Translations under genes and position numbers: made by a program
In this document: in pieces, positions 19,782 through 28,650 of the stretch
Layout of the letters: every line of letters starts with the position of its first letter
Position numbering within the stretch: position 1 is the first letter of the stretch
NCBI RefSeq assembly: GCF_000024265.1
Contig: NC_013204.1
Span: forward strand, 752,501-816,500
Direction of reading: 5' to 3'
Source: Eggerthella lenta DSM 2243
Lineage (GTDB): Bacteria; Actinomycetota; Coriobacteriia; Coriobacteriales; Eggerthellaceae
DNA length: 64,000 nt
The notes under the pieces: generated by a model
Seen by the model: only the letters and a program-made list of their open reading frames with translations
Databases searched by the model: none
What the model was told of the DNA's origin: nothing

Positions 19782-20378
19782 ATGTACGCTGCGCCGTCCA
19801 TTCAGAAACTGCTCGACGAGCTTGAGCGCTTGCCGGGCGTGGGGCCGAAGTCGGCGCAGCGTATCGCGTACTGGATCCTCAACGCCGACAAGGCGACGGC
19901 GCTGCGCCTGTCGGAGGCCATCGCCGAGGTGAAGGAAACGGTGCGCTTCTGCTCGCGCTGCTTCAACTACGCCGAGGACGACCTGTGCGAGATCTGCCAG
20001 TCGTCCAAGCGCGACGCGGGCATCATCTGCGTGGTCAGCGAGCCGCGCGACATCCCGCCCATCGAGCGCACCGCGGTGTACAACGGCGTGTACCACGTGC
20101 TGGGCGGCGCCCTTTCCCCGATGGAGGGCATCGGCCCCGACGAGCTGCGCATCGCCCAGCTTATGAAGCGCCTCGCATCCGACGAGGTGCGCGAAGTGGT
20201 GCTGGCCACGAACCCCAACGTTGAGGGGGAGACCACGGCGACCTACCTCGCCCGACTCATCAAGCCGCTCGGCATCGCCGTCACCCGTCCCGCCAGCGGC
20301 CTGCCCGTCGGCGGCGACCTCGAGTTCGCCGATGAGGTTACCCTCGGCCGCGCTATCGAAGCCAGACGGCCGCTGTAG
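19782..20378 (+). CDS. recR: Recombination mediator protein RecR
   Basis: A 198-residue DNA repair protein that with RecF/RecO loads RecA on gapped DNA. Visible features are the helix-hairpin-helix LPGVGPKSAQRIAYWIL, the zinc finger CSRCFNYAEDDLCEIC, the Toprim domain (ICVVSEPRDI through NPNVEGETTATYLARLI) and the C-terminal Walker-like GLPVGGDLEFADEVTL. Length and order are standard. The start is ATG 19782 with weak Shine-Dalgarno similarity, as is common for this gene. It ends the dnaX group; the next gene is an unrelated LuxR regulator after 145 bases. Confidence 0.97.
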   Translation: MYAAPSIQKLLDELERLPGVGPKSAQRIAYWILNADKATALRLSEAIAEVKETVRFCSRCFNYAEDDLCEICQSSKRDAGIICVVSEPRDIPPIERTAVYNGVYHVLGGALSPMEGIGPDELRIAQLMKRLASDEVREVVLATNPNVEGETTATYLARLIKPLGIAVTRPASGLPVGGDLEFADEVTLGRAIEARRPL

Positions 20379-20394
20379 GGGAGGCGGGCAGGGG

Positions 20395-20405
20395 AGTTTA
20401 CTCCT
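20395..20405 (+). promoter_or_regulatory. Motif AGTTTACTCCT, copy 1 (upstream of LuxR gene)
   Basis: This 11-base motif recurs exactly at 22128-22138 upstream of the molybdoenzyme operon. Here it is followed by the hairpin ctcgc-tt-gcgag. It is a candidate binding site of the LuxR regulator encoded between the two copies. Confidence 0.45.
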
Positions 20406-20523
20406 CTCGCTTGCGAGTTTAATCTTGCCGCGAACGTATCGAAGCGAGCGTATGAAGTACTATGGGACGTATGGCGACGGCATTGACGGGTGATGTCGGG
20501 TGCCGAAGGGGCGAGGGGGACGT

Positions 20524-22044
20524 ATGAGGGCTTGGCCGGCGGCGAAATACCTGACGTACTGTTTCTGGCGTTCGTGGATCCTCGTGGTGTATACGGCGCC
20601 GATCTGGAGCTACGTAGCGAACGGGACAGGGTCCGCATCGTGCTCGTTCTCCATGTATGCTTGGTCGACCGTTGCATTCGCGCTGGTCGCGGCTCTGTTG
20701 GCGTTGTTCCATGAAAAGGCTTCTCTCGTTTTGGCGCGCAAGGGCGTTATGTGCCTTGCGGGCGTAATCTCGTCGGTCGGCATGTTGATGGAATATGCGG
20801 GCGCGTTTCTGTTCTTTGACGGAGCCAACCTGCTGTTCGTGTCGGGAGCGCTCCTAACGGGCGTCGGCACCGCGTTCATTGCCGTACGCGCCGGTCAGAT
20901 CTACGCGGCGACGCGTCCGGTGGTGGCCGTGACGAACACGGCGCTGTCCGAGTTGGCCTCCGGGCTCGTCTTCTTCTTCGTGGTGGGCACTGTGCCGCAG
21001 ATCGCGCTGTTGGTGGCGGCGCTATTGCCGTTGGCCGCCGCGTTGATGACGCTGTTCGAGTCCGACGCGGACGCGACGCGCGGACTTGTGCGTCGCCGCG
21101 CGGCCGACATCGATGCGGCCACGCGTCGTGCAAGCGTCTTCGCGTTCGCGCGCTTCCTCGTAGTGGTGTTCCTGCTCACGTTCATGGCGAACCTGTCGAA
21201 GGGCGCTTTCGCCCTGCAAGATGCCGAGGCGTCGTTAGCGAGCGGCACGATAGGCGTGTCGCTGGTCATTTTGGTCAGCTTCGTGTTGGTGCTGGTGAGC
21301 AGCTTGCTCAAATCGTTCGATTTCGGCGTGGCGTATTACCCGCTCGTGCTCATGCTCGTGCTGGCCGTGGTGGTGGTGTTCTCGTCGGATGCGGGCAATA
21401 TGGCCGCTGCGGCGGTGATCGTGCTGGTGTACTGCTTGTTCTCTCTGTTCATGTGGTGCTTGCTGACGTATTTGGCTCGCAGCGATTATTGGAGTTCGAT
21501 TCAGGTGTTCGGGTACGGACGCTCGGTTTTCGCGCTCGGTTCGTTGGCAGGGCTCGTCGTGGGGCAGGGTTACCCGCTTGCCGAGATGGATGGCTCTGAG
21601 TCGTTCATCGTCGGCTTGGTGTTGGCGTTTTTGCTGGTGGCAGCATCCATGCTGATTTTCAGGGAAAGCGATGTGCGCAAGATCACCAGCGCGGGATGGC
21701 TGGCGGTCGAAGCGGTGGCCCCGAAATCGTCGGTATCGGACGGGCTCGATGTCGTTCGCGATGCCGTCGTCGCAGACGACTCTCGCGACATGTTTTCCGA
21801 GGAGGTGATCGCCGAGATGGGGTCCGGGGTCGATGCCGATGGGTTCGCGGCCGATCACAACCTCACTGCACGCGAGCGCGAAGTGTTCGAGCTTATGCTG
21901 CGCGGCCGCGATGCGAAGTCCATCGGCGAGGCGCTGGTCATCTCCGACAACACTGCGAAGGCGCATATCCGCAGCATCTACGCCAAGACGGGCGTGCACA
22001 CGCGTCAGGAGTTCATCGACGCCACCGAGCATGTGATGCGCTGA
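20524..22044 (+). CDS. LuxR-family regulator with multi-spanning membrane domain
   Basis: A 506-residue protein of the same architecture as the other membrane LuxR regulators in the window. About 12 hydrophobic segments occupy the first ~390 residues, then an acidic linker and a C-terminal LuxR helix-turn-helix (LTAREREVFELMLRGRDAKS, then ISDNTAKAHIRSIYAKTGVH). ATG 20524 was chosen because GAGGGGG lies just upstream; an in-frame GTG at 20500 is possible. Unlike the other pairs it lies on the same strand as, and 218 bases upstream of, its presumed target, the molybdoenzyme operon. A terminator separates them, so the operon has its own promoter. The shared 11-base motif before both transcription units suggests that it controls itself and the operon. 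Confidence 0.85.
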   Translation: MRAWPAAKYLTYCFWRSWILVVYTAPIWSYVANGTGSASCSFSMYAWSTVAFALVAALLALFHEKASLVLARKGVMCLAGVISSVGMLMEYAGAFLFFDGANLLFVSGALLTGVGTAFIAVRAGQIYAATRPVVAVTNTALSELASGLVFFFVVGTVPQIALLVAALLPLAAALMTLFESDADATRGLVRRRAADIDAATRRASVFAFARFLVVVFLLTFMANLSKGAFALQDAEASLASGTIGVSLVILVSFVLVLVSSLLKSFDFGVAYYPLVLMLVLAVVVVFSSDAGNMAAAAVIVLVYCLFSLFMWCLLTYLARSDYWSSIQVFGYGRSVFALGSLAGLVVGQGYPLAEMDGSESFIVGLVLAFLLVAASMLIFRESDVRKITSAGWLAVEAVAPKSSVSDGLDVVRDAVVADDSRDMFSEEVIAEMGSGVDADGFAADHNLTAREREVFELMLRGRDAKSIGEALVISDNTAKAHIRSIYAKTGVHTRQEFIDATEHVMR

Positions 22045-22070
22045 GCCGTTAACGATCTCGCCTCCCCTCG

Positions 22071-22098
22071 ATGGCCGCCTCTGCGGCCATTGCTTTGT
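22071..22098 (+). terminator. Intrinsic terminator of LuxR gene
   Basis: atggccgc-ctct-gcggccat followed by tgctttgt, downstream of the LuxR stop codon. Confidence 0.75.
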
Positions 22099-22127
22099 CT
22101 AAGGGTTGTTTCTCCTGATGAAAAGAC

Positions 22128-22138
22128 AGTTTACTCCT
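22128..22138 (+). promoter_or_regulatory. Motif AGTTTACTCCT, copy 2 (upstream of molybdoenzyme operon)
   Basis: An exact 11-base match to 20395-20405. A related TGTTTCTCCTG lies 20 bases upstream, giving a possible tandem site. It is located 125 bases before the catalytic-subunit start. Confidence 0.45.
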
Positions 22139-22262
22139 GCAGTCAGCCGGTTTAGCCCTTCCAGGCGATAGGCGAGCGCCTTCGTCGCGCGCACAATCTC
22201 TCTCGTGAAGGTCGCAGGAACGTTCTACCCCTGCGGCCGTAAGGAGACGAGAGAGAAAGGCG

Positions 22263-25001
22263 ATGTGTATGAGTCAGCTCAACATGTCGAGGCGCGGGTT
22301 CGTGAAAGCCGCAGCCGCCACCGGAGCGCTTGCCGCATTCGGCGCGACGGCGGTCGACGGCGCGACGTTCCGCGAAGCGCATGCCGACGAGACGACCTCC
22401 CAAACAAAGAAGGTCTACACCTCGTGCCAAGCGTGCATCTGCAGCTGCGCCGTCATCGCGACGGTGCGCGACGGACGCGTCATTCGGCTCGAAGGCAATC
22501 CGGAAAGCCCCATCAGCCGCGGAGGCCTGTGCGCGAAGGGCCTTTCGGGCATCCAAGCGCTGTACAACCCCTGTCGCAACAAGTACCCCATGAAGCGCGT
22601 GGGGGAGCGCGGCACGAACAGCTTCGAGCGCATCAGCTGGGATCAGGCTATCGAGGAGATCGCGCAGAAGCTCACGCAGGACTTCTTCAAGTACGGCGGC
22701 GAGTCGCTGGTGACCTCTACGGGCGGCGGCGGGAACCCGCACTTCAGCTCGCCGTGTCGCTTCACGCAGGCGTTGGGATCGCCGAACATCTTCGAGCCGG
22801 GCTGCGCGCAGTGCTTCCTGCCGCGCATGGCCACGTTCTCGCTCATGTACGGCGGCAGCAAGTCGGGCACCACGTCGATGGCCGATTCCAAGTACGGCGG
22901 CTGTTCGTCGCTGTACTTCCCGGAGGACAATCCTATCCAGACGCTGGTCATGTGGGGCACCTGCACCAGCTACCACGCGCCCAGCGGTTCGGGGCGCGCC
23001 ATTGCCGAGCTGCGCGCACGCGAGCAGGGGCTCAACATGGTAGTGGTGGACCCTCGCTTCACGCCCGATGCGGCTATGGCCGACGTGTGGCTGCCCATTC
23101 GTCCCGGAACCGACGTGGCGCTTATGATGACGTGGATCCGCTACATCATCGAGAACAAGCTGTACGACGAAGATTTCTGCAAGCGTTGGACGAACCTGCC
23201 GTACCTCATCGACACCGATACGAAGAAGATGCTGCGCGCCTACGAAGTGGGCCTGGGCGAAGCCGATGCGGAAGATGCGGAAAAGACGTTCGTGGTGTGG
23301 GATCAGAAGACGAACTCCGCGAAGGCGCTGCCATGGCCGTACGACGAAGCGCTGGACCCCGCGTTCTTCGGCACGTACGAGATCGACGGCGTCGAATACC
23401 CCACGGCGTTCACGCTGCTGCAGGAGCGCGTGGACGAATGGACGCTCGAAAAGGGCTGCGAGGTATGCTGCCTTGAGAAGGACCAGGTGGAGAAGGCCAT
23501 CCGCATCTACGCGGAGAACGCGCCGTCCGGCCTGGTTCTGGGCGTGGCCACCGACATGAGCCCTCAGTCGGCCCAGGGTACGGAAGGCGCCTGCATCCTG
23601 GAGTTCTTGCTGGGCAACGTGGAGAAGCCGGGCGCGCTGCTGCAGCGTTTCCCCGACCCGCCGAACAAGGTGGATCTCGGCACTATGAACACGCTGGTCA
23701 CAGGCGATATGCTGGAGAAGCGCCTAGGGTATCGCGAGCACAAGGGCCTGGGCATCTGGTCGCATGCGCACATCCCCACGGTGTTCAAGGCCATCACCAC
23801 AGGCGAGCCGTACCAGCCGCGCAACTGGATGGAACGCTCTGGCAACAAGCATGCGATGATCGGCAACGCGGGGCAGCTGTCCGAGATCATCGACAAGATG
23901 GAGATGATCTGCCATCTGTACATGTACCCCACGGCCTTCACCATCGAAGCGGCCGATTACGTTCTGCCCACGCAGGAGTGGCTGGAGAGCTATTTCACCA
24001 TCGCCCATGCGAACAAGATCATCATCCGCCAGCCGGTGGTGCACTTGTACGAAACGGTGAACGAGGGCGTCATTTGGTCGGAGATCGCGCATCGTTGCGC
24101 CGAGCTGGGCAATCCGTTCGCTCAGAAGGCCTTCGACAAGGAATACCTGGCAACGCTGGGCACCGATCTGGTGTACTGGCGCGGCCAGCAGGAAATGATG
24201 GACTTCCATATGGGCTCGCTGCCTATGAGCTGGGACGAACTGGCCGAGATGGGCGCGTACGAGTGGATCTCCAAGGAAGACTACCTGACGTATTACACCT
24301 ACAAGACCATCGATCCGAAGACGGGCAAGGAGAAGGGCTGGAACACGCCGTCCAAGAAGGTCGAGCCGTATTCGGAAGGCACGCTCATGCTAGGCCGCAC
24401 GGGCGAGCCGTGGGCGAGCGCCGAGGGCAAATCCTACGTCATGCCGCCGGCCGACGAAGATTACGATCCTTTGATCTACTATCTGGAGCCCGAGGAGACG
24501 AACCTCACCGATACGGAATATCCCATCATGCTGACCCAGGGACGCATTCCGCACTACCATCACGGCACGTTGCGCAACATTCCGTATCTGCGCGAGCTGT
24601 ATCCGGTGCCGCTGGTCAGCATCCATCCCGAGACCGCCGAGAAGTACGGCGTGGAGGACGAGCAGTGGGTGTGGGTGGAAAGCCGTCGCGGCAAGGTGCG
24701 CGGGAAGGCGCATGTGACGGCGGGCATCGCAAAAGACGCCGTGCACATGGAACGCTTCTGGAATCCCGAGTACCTGGACACCGACACGCCGAGCAAGGCC
24801 TGGACTGAGATGAACGTGAACATCCTCACCAAGACCGACGGGCGTTACAGCCCCGAGCACGGCACGTACACGCTGCGCGGCTTCACGGTGAAGGTGTACC
24901 CGGCTCCCGAAGGCGCGCCTGAAGGCGCATGGATCAACCCGACCGATTTCGAACCGTGGATGCCTGAATTCAGCGAATCCACTGAGGTGGTGTTCAAATA
25001 A
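22263..25001 (+). CDS. Tat-exported molybdopterin oxidoreductase, catalytic subunit (DMSO reductase superfamily)
   Basis: A 912-residue catalytic subunit of a periplasm-facing terminal reductase. It starts with a twin-arginine signal (SRRGFVKAAAATG, Arg10-Arg11) without lipobox. An N-terminal [4Fe-4S] motif CQACICSC...LCAKG follows, then the molybdo-bis-MGD domains (for example LPIRPGTDVALMMTWIRYII) and a C-terminal MGD-binding barrel with MLTQGRIPHYHHGTLRNIPY. The exact Mo ligand and so the substrate class cannot be assigned by eye. It heads a seven-gene operon with an electron-transfer subunit, a DmsC-type anchor, NapG/NapH-like proteins and a TorD-type chaperone, which fits a respiratory reductase. 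GAGAAAGG precedes ATG 22263; ATG 22269 is an alternative start. Confidence 0.9.
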   Translation: MCMSQLNMSRRGFVKAAAATGALAAFGATAVDGATFREAHADETTSQTKKVYTSCQACICSCAVIATVRDGRVIRLEGNPESPISRGGLCAKGLSGIQALYNPCRNKYPMKRVGERGTNSFERISWDQAIEEIAQKLTQDFFKYGGESLVTSTGGGGNPHFSSPCRFTQALGSPNIFEPGCAQCFLPRMATFSLMYGGSKSGTTSMADSKYGGCSSLYFPEDNPIQTLVMWGTCTSYHAPSGSGRAIAELRAREQGLNMVVVDPRFTPDAAMADVWLPIRPGTDVALMMTWIRYIIENKLYDEDFCKRWTNLPYLIDTDTKKMLRAYEVGLGEADAEDAEKTFVVWDQKTNSAKALPWPYDEALDPAFFGTYEIDGVEYPTAFTLLQERVDEWTLEKGCEVCCLEKDQVEKAIRIYAENAPSGLVLGVATDMSPQSAQGTEGACILEFLLGNVEKPGALLQRFPDPPNKVDLGTMNTLVTGDMLEKRLGYREHKGLGIWSHAHIPTVFKAITTGEPYQPRNWMERSGNKHAMIGNAGQLSEIIDKMEMICHLYMYPTAFTIEAADYVLPTQEWLESYFTIAHANKIIIRQPVVHLYETVNEGVIWSEIAHRCAELGNPFAQKAFDKEYLATLGTDLVYWRGQQEMMDFHMGSLPMSWDELAEMGAYEWISKEDYLTYYTYKTIDPKTGKEKGWNTPSKKVEPYSEGTLMLGRTGEPWASAEGKSYVMPPADEDYDPLIYYLEPEETNLTDTEYPIMLTQGRIPHYHHGTLRNIPYLRELYPVPLVSIHPETAEKYGVEDEQWVWVESRRGKVRGKAHVTAGIAKDAVHMERFWNPEYLDTDTPSKAWTEMNVNILTKTDGRYSPEHGTYTLRGFTVKVYPAPEGAPEGAWINPTDFEPWMPEFSESTEVVFK

Positions 25002-25582
25002 TGGCTCATTACGCTATCGTCGTCGATCTCGACCGCTGCATCGGCTGCCACGGCTGCGAGATCGCCTGCAAGAACGAGAACAATATCGCATTGGGCGAGT
25101 ACTGGAACAAGGTGGTGGAACGCGGGCCTTTCGGCGAATATCCCGATTTGGAGATGTATTTCCTGCCCACCATGTGCCAGCAGTGCCAGGATGCGCCCTG
25201 CGTGAACGTGTGTCCCACCGGGGCCAGCTATCGCGACGCCGACGGCATGGTGCTGGTGGACAAGGAGAAGTGCATCGGCTGCAAATACTGCATGATGGCC
25301 TGCCCGTACGGCGTGCGTTCATGGAACGCGGCCGAGAGCGTGGTGGAGAAGTGCACGCTGTGCGCGCATTTGTCCAAGAACGGCGAGCTTCCCATGTGCG
25401 TGCGCACGTGCTCGGCCGGCGCCCGGTTCTACGGCGATATCGACGACCCCTCGTCCGATGCGTCGAAGGCTCTTGCCGCGGCCGATCCCGCCAGCATCCA
25501 CACCCTGCAAGATGTGGGGAACCATCCGGCGACGCACTACATTCTGTCGCCGAAACGCGCCGCTTGGAAGGAAGGTGAGTAG
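25001..25582 (+). CDS. Four-cluster ferredoxin subunit (DmsB-like)
   Basis: A 193-residue electron-transfer subunit of the molybdoenzyme. It carries four cysteine groups for [4Fe-4S] clusters: CIGCHGCEIAC, CQQCQDAPCVNVC, CIGCKYCMMAC and the pair CTLC...CVRTC. It has no signal peptide, so it is probably exported bound to the Tat-bearing catalytic subunit, as in DmsAB. Its start overlaps the last base of the previous stop codon. The family role is to pass electrons from the membrane anchor to the molybdenum site. Confidence 0.95.
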   Translation: MAHYAIVVDLDRCIGCHGCEIACKNENNIALGEYWNKVVERGPFGEYPDLEMYFLPTMCQQCQDAPCVNVCPTGASYRDADGMVLVDKEKCIGCKYCMMACPYGVRSWNAAESVVEKCTLCAHLSKNGELPMCVRTCSAGARFYGDIDDPSSDASKALAAADPASIHTLQDVGNHPATHYILSPKRAAWKEGE

Positions 25583-25584
25583 CC

Positions 25585-26400
25585 ATGACGATCCAGTGGT
25601 CTTTGGTTCTGTTCACGGTGCTGTCGGGATGCGGTGCCGGACTGTTCGCCTGCACGGCCCTCGATGAATTTCGCGGAGGCGCGGCGTCGAAGGTGCGCTT
25701 GCCGGCATGCGCGGTGGCGGTGGCGCTGCTGGTGGTGGGCGGCATCGCGTCGGCTACGCACCTGTCGCACGTCGATCGCATGATGGCGGTGCTGGCTCAT
25801 CCTACGGCGGGCATCTTCCTGGAAGCTTTGCTGCTGGGCCTGCTGGCGGTTTGCATCGCGGTATACGCGCTGCTGGTGAAGCGCGAGGCATCATCCGGAG
25901 CCCGCAAGGCGCTCGCCGCGACGGGTATCGTGCTGGCCGTGGCGTTCGCGTTCGCCTGCGGCGTGTCGTACATGATGACGTCGCGCCCGGTCTGGAACAC
26001 CGTCGCGCTTCCGTTGGCCTACTTGGGAACGGCGCTGGCGACAGGTGCGGCGTTGTACCTGGTGATGTGTGCGGCGCTCAAGGTTGACGAGGGCGACGTG
26101 AAGAAAGCCGGCGTGTACGCGGCGGCGGGCGGTGCGCTGTCGCTGGTGTTGACGGTGGCGTTCGGCCTTGTCAGCGGTACCGCCTTCGGCGATCAGGCCG
26201 CGCTCTTCTGGGTGGCCGTGGTGCTGTGCGGTTCTGCGGCGCCGGCGGTTTGCGGCGTGCTGGTCGCGCGTAAATCCGGCGGCGCGCTTTCGTTGGGCGT
26301 GGTGGCGCTGGCGGGCGCCCTGGTGGGCTCCGTCGCCGTTCGCGCGGTGATGTGGCTGGTAGGCACGGCAGTGGCGAACTACTTCGGGTTCGCGTTGTAA
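25585..26400 (+). CDS. DmsC-like membrane anchor subunit
   Basis: A 271-residue membrane protein with about eight hydrophobic helices, matching the DmsC family in length and layout (start TIQWSLVLFTVLSGCGAGLF). DmsC proteins oxidise menaquinol and hold the catalytic dimer at the membrane. It begins two bases after the FeS gene with GAAGGTGAG upstream. Together with the two preceding genes it forms a complete DmsABC-like complex, so the following NapGH-like genes offer a second possible quinol route. Confidence 0.85.
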   Translation: MTIQWSLVLFTVLSGCGAGLFACTALDEFRGGAASKVRLPACAVAVALLVVGGIASATHLSHVDRMMAVLAHPTAGIFLEALLLGLLAVCIAVYALLVKREASSGARKALAATGIVLAVAFAFACGVSYMMTSRPVWNTVALPLAYLGTALATGAALYLVMCAALKVDEGDVKKAGVYAAAGGALSLVLTVAFGLVSGTAFGDQAALFWVAVVLCGSAAPAVCGVLVARKSGGALSLGVVALAGALVGSVAVRAVMWLVGTAVANYFGFAL

Positions 26401-26465
26401 CCGGAGATCCCCCGAGCGCCGTATCGCGCGGCGCCCGGGTTCGAGGATGAAAGCAAGGCGAGAGT

Positions 26466-27095
26466 ATGGCTGACTACACAAGGCGAGCCTTTCTGGGATT
26501 CACCGCCGCCACGGCCGCGCTCGCGGGCGTGGGCGCCTTGGCGATCGCCTTCGCGGGCGAGGGCGGGCTGCTGCGACCGCCGGGCGGCCAGGACGAAGGC
26601 GCGTTGGTGGCTGCATGCGTGAAGTGCGACCGCTGTCGCTCGGCATGCCCGACGAACGTGGTGGGGGTAGCGCATGTGGAGGATGGGCTGCTGCAAGCTC
26701 GCACCCCCGTGCTCGACTTCCACAAAGGGTACTGCGATTTCTGCGGAAAGTGCCAGACGGCCTGCCCGACCGGGGCGTTGGGGTCGTTCGATCCCCAGCG
26801 CGACAAGCTGGGCGTGGCGGTGGTGCAGAAGGACCGCTGCATCGCGTACTTCGAAGGATGCGTCGAATGCGAGAAGGCGTGCCCGTACGAGGCGATCGCG
26901 TTGGACGATGTCGGGCATCCGGTGATCGATGCAGCGAAGTGCAACGGTTGCGGCGTGTGCGAGAACGTGTGCCCCGCGCTCGTGTACCGTTCGTTCGCGG
27001 GCGGGTCTCGGCGGGGCGTTGTCGTGGTGGCGCCCGAGCGCTACGAGCGTTTGGGGAGGACGACGGTTGAGGGCGAGAGCGAGATGATCGTATGA
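26466..27095 (+). CDS. napG: NapG-like ferredoxin with Tat signal
   Basis: A 209-residue periplasmic ferredoxin. A twin-arginine start (TRRAFLGFTAATAALAGVG) is followed by four [4Fe-4S] cysteine groups: CVKCDRCRSAC, CDFCGKCQTAC, CVECEKAC and CNGCGVCENVC. In nitrate reduction NapG works with NapH to move electrons from quinol to NapC/NapA. Here it follows a DMSO-reductase-type operon and no nap genes are present, so it probably serves the molybdoenzyme or its maturation. Its stop overlaps the next start by four bases. The symbol refers to family similarity only. Confidence 0.85.
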   Translation: MADYTRRAFLGFTAATAALAGVGALAIAFAGEGGLLRPPGGQDEGALVAACVKCDRCRSACPTNVVGVAHVEDGLLQARTPVLDFHKGYCDFCGKCQTACPTGALGSFDPQRDKLGVAVVQKDRCIAYFEGCVECEKACPYEAIALDDVGHPVIDAAKCNGCGVCENVCPALVYRSFAGGSRRGVVVVAPERYERLGRTTVEGESEMIV

Positions 27096-27997
27096 AACGG
27101 GAAGGGAAGCGGCGCGTGAGGGCGTCGACGTTGCGCGTGCTGAGCGCGCTCGGCGTCGCGGCTCTCGTGTGCTTGGGGCTGGCGTTGCACACCGGCACCG
27201 GAACGCCCAGCTCGTTCGGCATCGCGGACATTGCGGCGCTCTGCCCGCTCGGCGGTGTCGAGGCGGCCATTGCTTCGAGAACGGTTGTCCCTCCCCTGCT
27301 CATCGGGCTGGCGATGGTCATAGTGCTGACGCTGCTGTTGGGCCGGGCCTTCTGCGCCTGGGGCTGCCCCGTCCCGTTGTTGAGGCGGGTGTTTCGAGGA
27401 AAGAAGGCCTCGAAGCGCGATGCTTCTTCACGGGATTCCGGGCCTCTCGATGTCCCGGCGTCCGAGCGCGGGGGTTTGCACGATTCGCGCAACTGGGTGC
27501 TGGGCGGGGCCATCCTCTCGACGGCTGCGTTCGGGTTCCCGGTGTTCTGCCTTGTGTGCCCGGTCGGTTTGACGTTCGGAACGCTCGTCGTGGTGTGGAG
27601 GGTGTTCCAGTTCAACGAGGTCACCTGGTCGCTTCTGGTGTTTCCGGCCATGCTCGTGCTGGAGTTGGCAGTGCTGCGGAAATGGTGCCATCGGTTCTGT
27701 CCGCTGGGAGCGCTGCTGTCGTTGGTGTCGCGCGGCAACCGCACGTTCCGGCCGCAGGCGAACGTCGGGACGTGCTTGCATGCGGCTCACGGCGAGCGCT
27801 GCCATCGGTGCGCCGACGCGTGCCCGGAAGGCATCGACTTGCATGATCGGGCGGCTTCCGCTCCGCTCAACGAGTGCGTGAAGTGCCGCGAGTGCGCCGA
27901 CGCGTGTCCCGTGCACGCTATCACGTTTCCATTCCTGTCCAAGAAACCCCTGCTCGAGCCTTCTGCGGCCGAGCGCGATACGAAGGAGGAGCAATGA
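27092..27997 (+). CDS. napH: NapH-like quinol-oxidising membrane ferredoxin
   Basis: A 301-residue membrane protein of the NapH/MauN group with four predicted helices. It has the paired cysteine motifs of the family (RAFCAWGCPVP and WCHRFCPLGALL, plus FCLVCPVG) and two C-terminal [4Fe-4S] motifs (CHRCADACP and CVKCRECADACP). It is expected to oxidise menaquinol and pass electrons to the NapG-like partner. The start and stop overlap both neighbouring genes by four bases (ATGA), so expression is tightly coupled to napG and to the following winged-helix gene. Confidence 0.88.
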   Translation: MKREGKRRVRASTLRVLSALGVAALVCLGLALHTGTGTPSSFGIADIAALCPLGGVEAAIASRTVVPPLLIGLAMVIVLTLLLGRAFCAWGCPVPLLRRVFRGKKASKRDASSRDSGPLDVPASERGGLHDSRNWVLGGAILSTAAFGFPVFCLVCPVGLTFGTLVVVWRVFQFNEVTWSLLVFPAMLVLELAVLRKWCHRFCPLGALLSLVSRGNRTFRPQANVGTCLHAAHGERCHRCADACPEGIDLHDRAASAPLNECVKCRECADACPVHAITFPFLSKKPLLEPSAAERDTKEEQ

Positions 27998-28650
27998 GCG
28001 TCGAAGAGGTGTTCAAGGCTGCACCGGGATGCCAGAAGGTGCTGATGGCCGCGTTGGAAGCGTGTCGTACGCCGCGCACGCCCAGCGAGCTGGACTCGAT
28101 CATGGACGAGGTGCTCCGATGTAACCGTTCGGTCTATCGTCCGGCGGAGCTGCGCGCGCTGCTGGAGCGCTACGGCGCGCTGGCATACGAACCCAGCGAG
28201 GAAGAGCAAGCGGCGCAAGCTGCCCTTGAAACGGGAGGGGAACCTGAACTTGTTGTAGACGAGGACGGCAACTTCGTGACGACTGCGCCGACCGAGGGCG
28301 TATGGGCGATCACCGAAGCCGGCGCTGCGTATCTCGATTCCGATCCTATCGGCGCGAAGGCGCAGGCGCTGCTGGCCAAGGACGCGGTCTACCTGCCGGT
28401 GTATCGCGCCTTGCTGGAGTTCGCCGCCGAATGCCCACGCGACAAAAGCGCCATCGACGCGGTGATCGACCCTCATCCGCTCGTGCAGAATCCGCGCTTG
28501 TTCGCCGGATATTTCCTGGGCGAGCTGGAGCGCATAGATGCAATGGAGTGGGCCGATGCCTGGCATGTCACGGAGCGCGGTCTCGACTTGCTGGAAGCGC
28601 TGCGCGATGGAGAAGACGACGAAAGCGGCGTTGCCGCGAAGGAGGCATGA
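27994..28650 (+). CDS. Winged-helix-like protein of unknown function in molybdoenzyme operon
   Basis: A 218-residue soluble protein that I cannot assign. The N-terminal half looks like a winged-helix or MarR-like fold (RTPSELDSIMDEVLRCNRSV then RPAELRALLERYGALAY). The second half repeats this pattern weakly and ends WHVTERGLDLLEALRDG, resembling a wing and final helix. Acidic residues dominate. It has no membrane segment and no cofactor motif. The position between napH and the chaperone gene, with four-base overlap upstream, suggests a maturation or regulatory role specific to this enzyme. A strong GGAGG near its end serves the next gene. Confidence 0.7.
   Translation: MSVEEVFKAAPGCQKVLMAALEACRTPRTPSELDSIMDEVLRCNRSVYRPAELRALLERYGALAYEPSEEEQAAQAALETGGEPELVVDEDGNFVTTAPTEGVWAITEAGAAYLDSDPIGAKAQALLAKDAVYLPVYRALLEFAAECPRDKSAIDAVIDPHPLVQNPRLFAGYFLGELERIDAMEWADAWHVTERGLDLLEALRDGEDDESGVAAKEA

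Noticed and set aside
17859-20096. Long minus-strand frame opposite dnaX, ybaB and recR
   Set aside because: It crosses three well-supported genes in antisense; the composition is artefactual.
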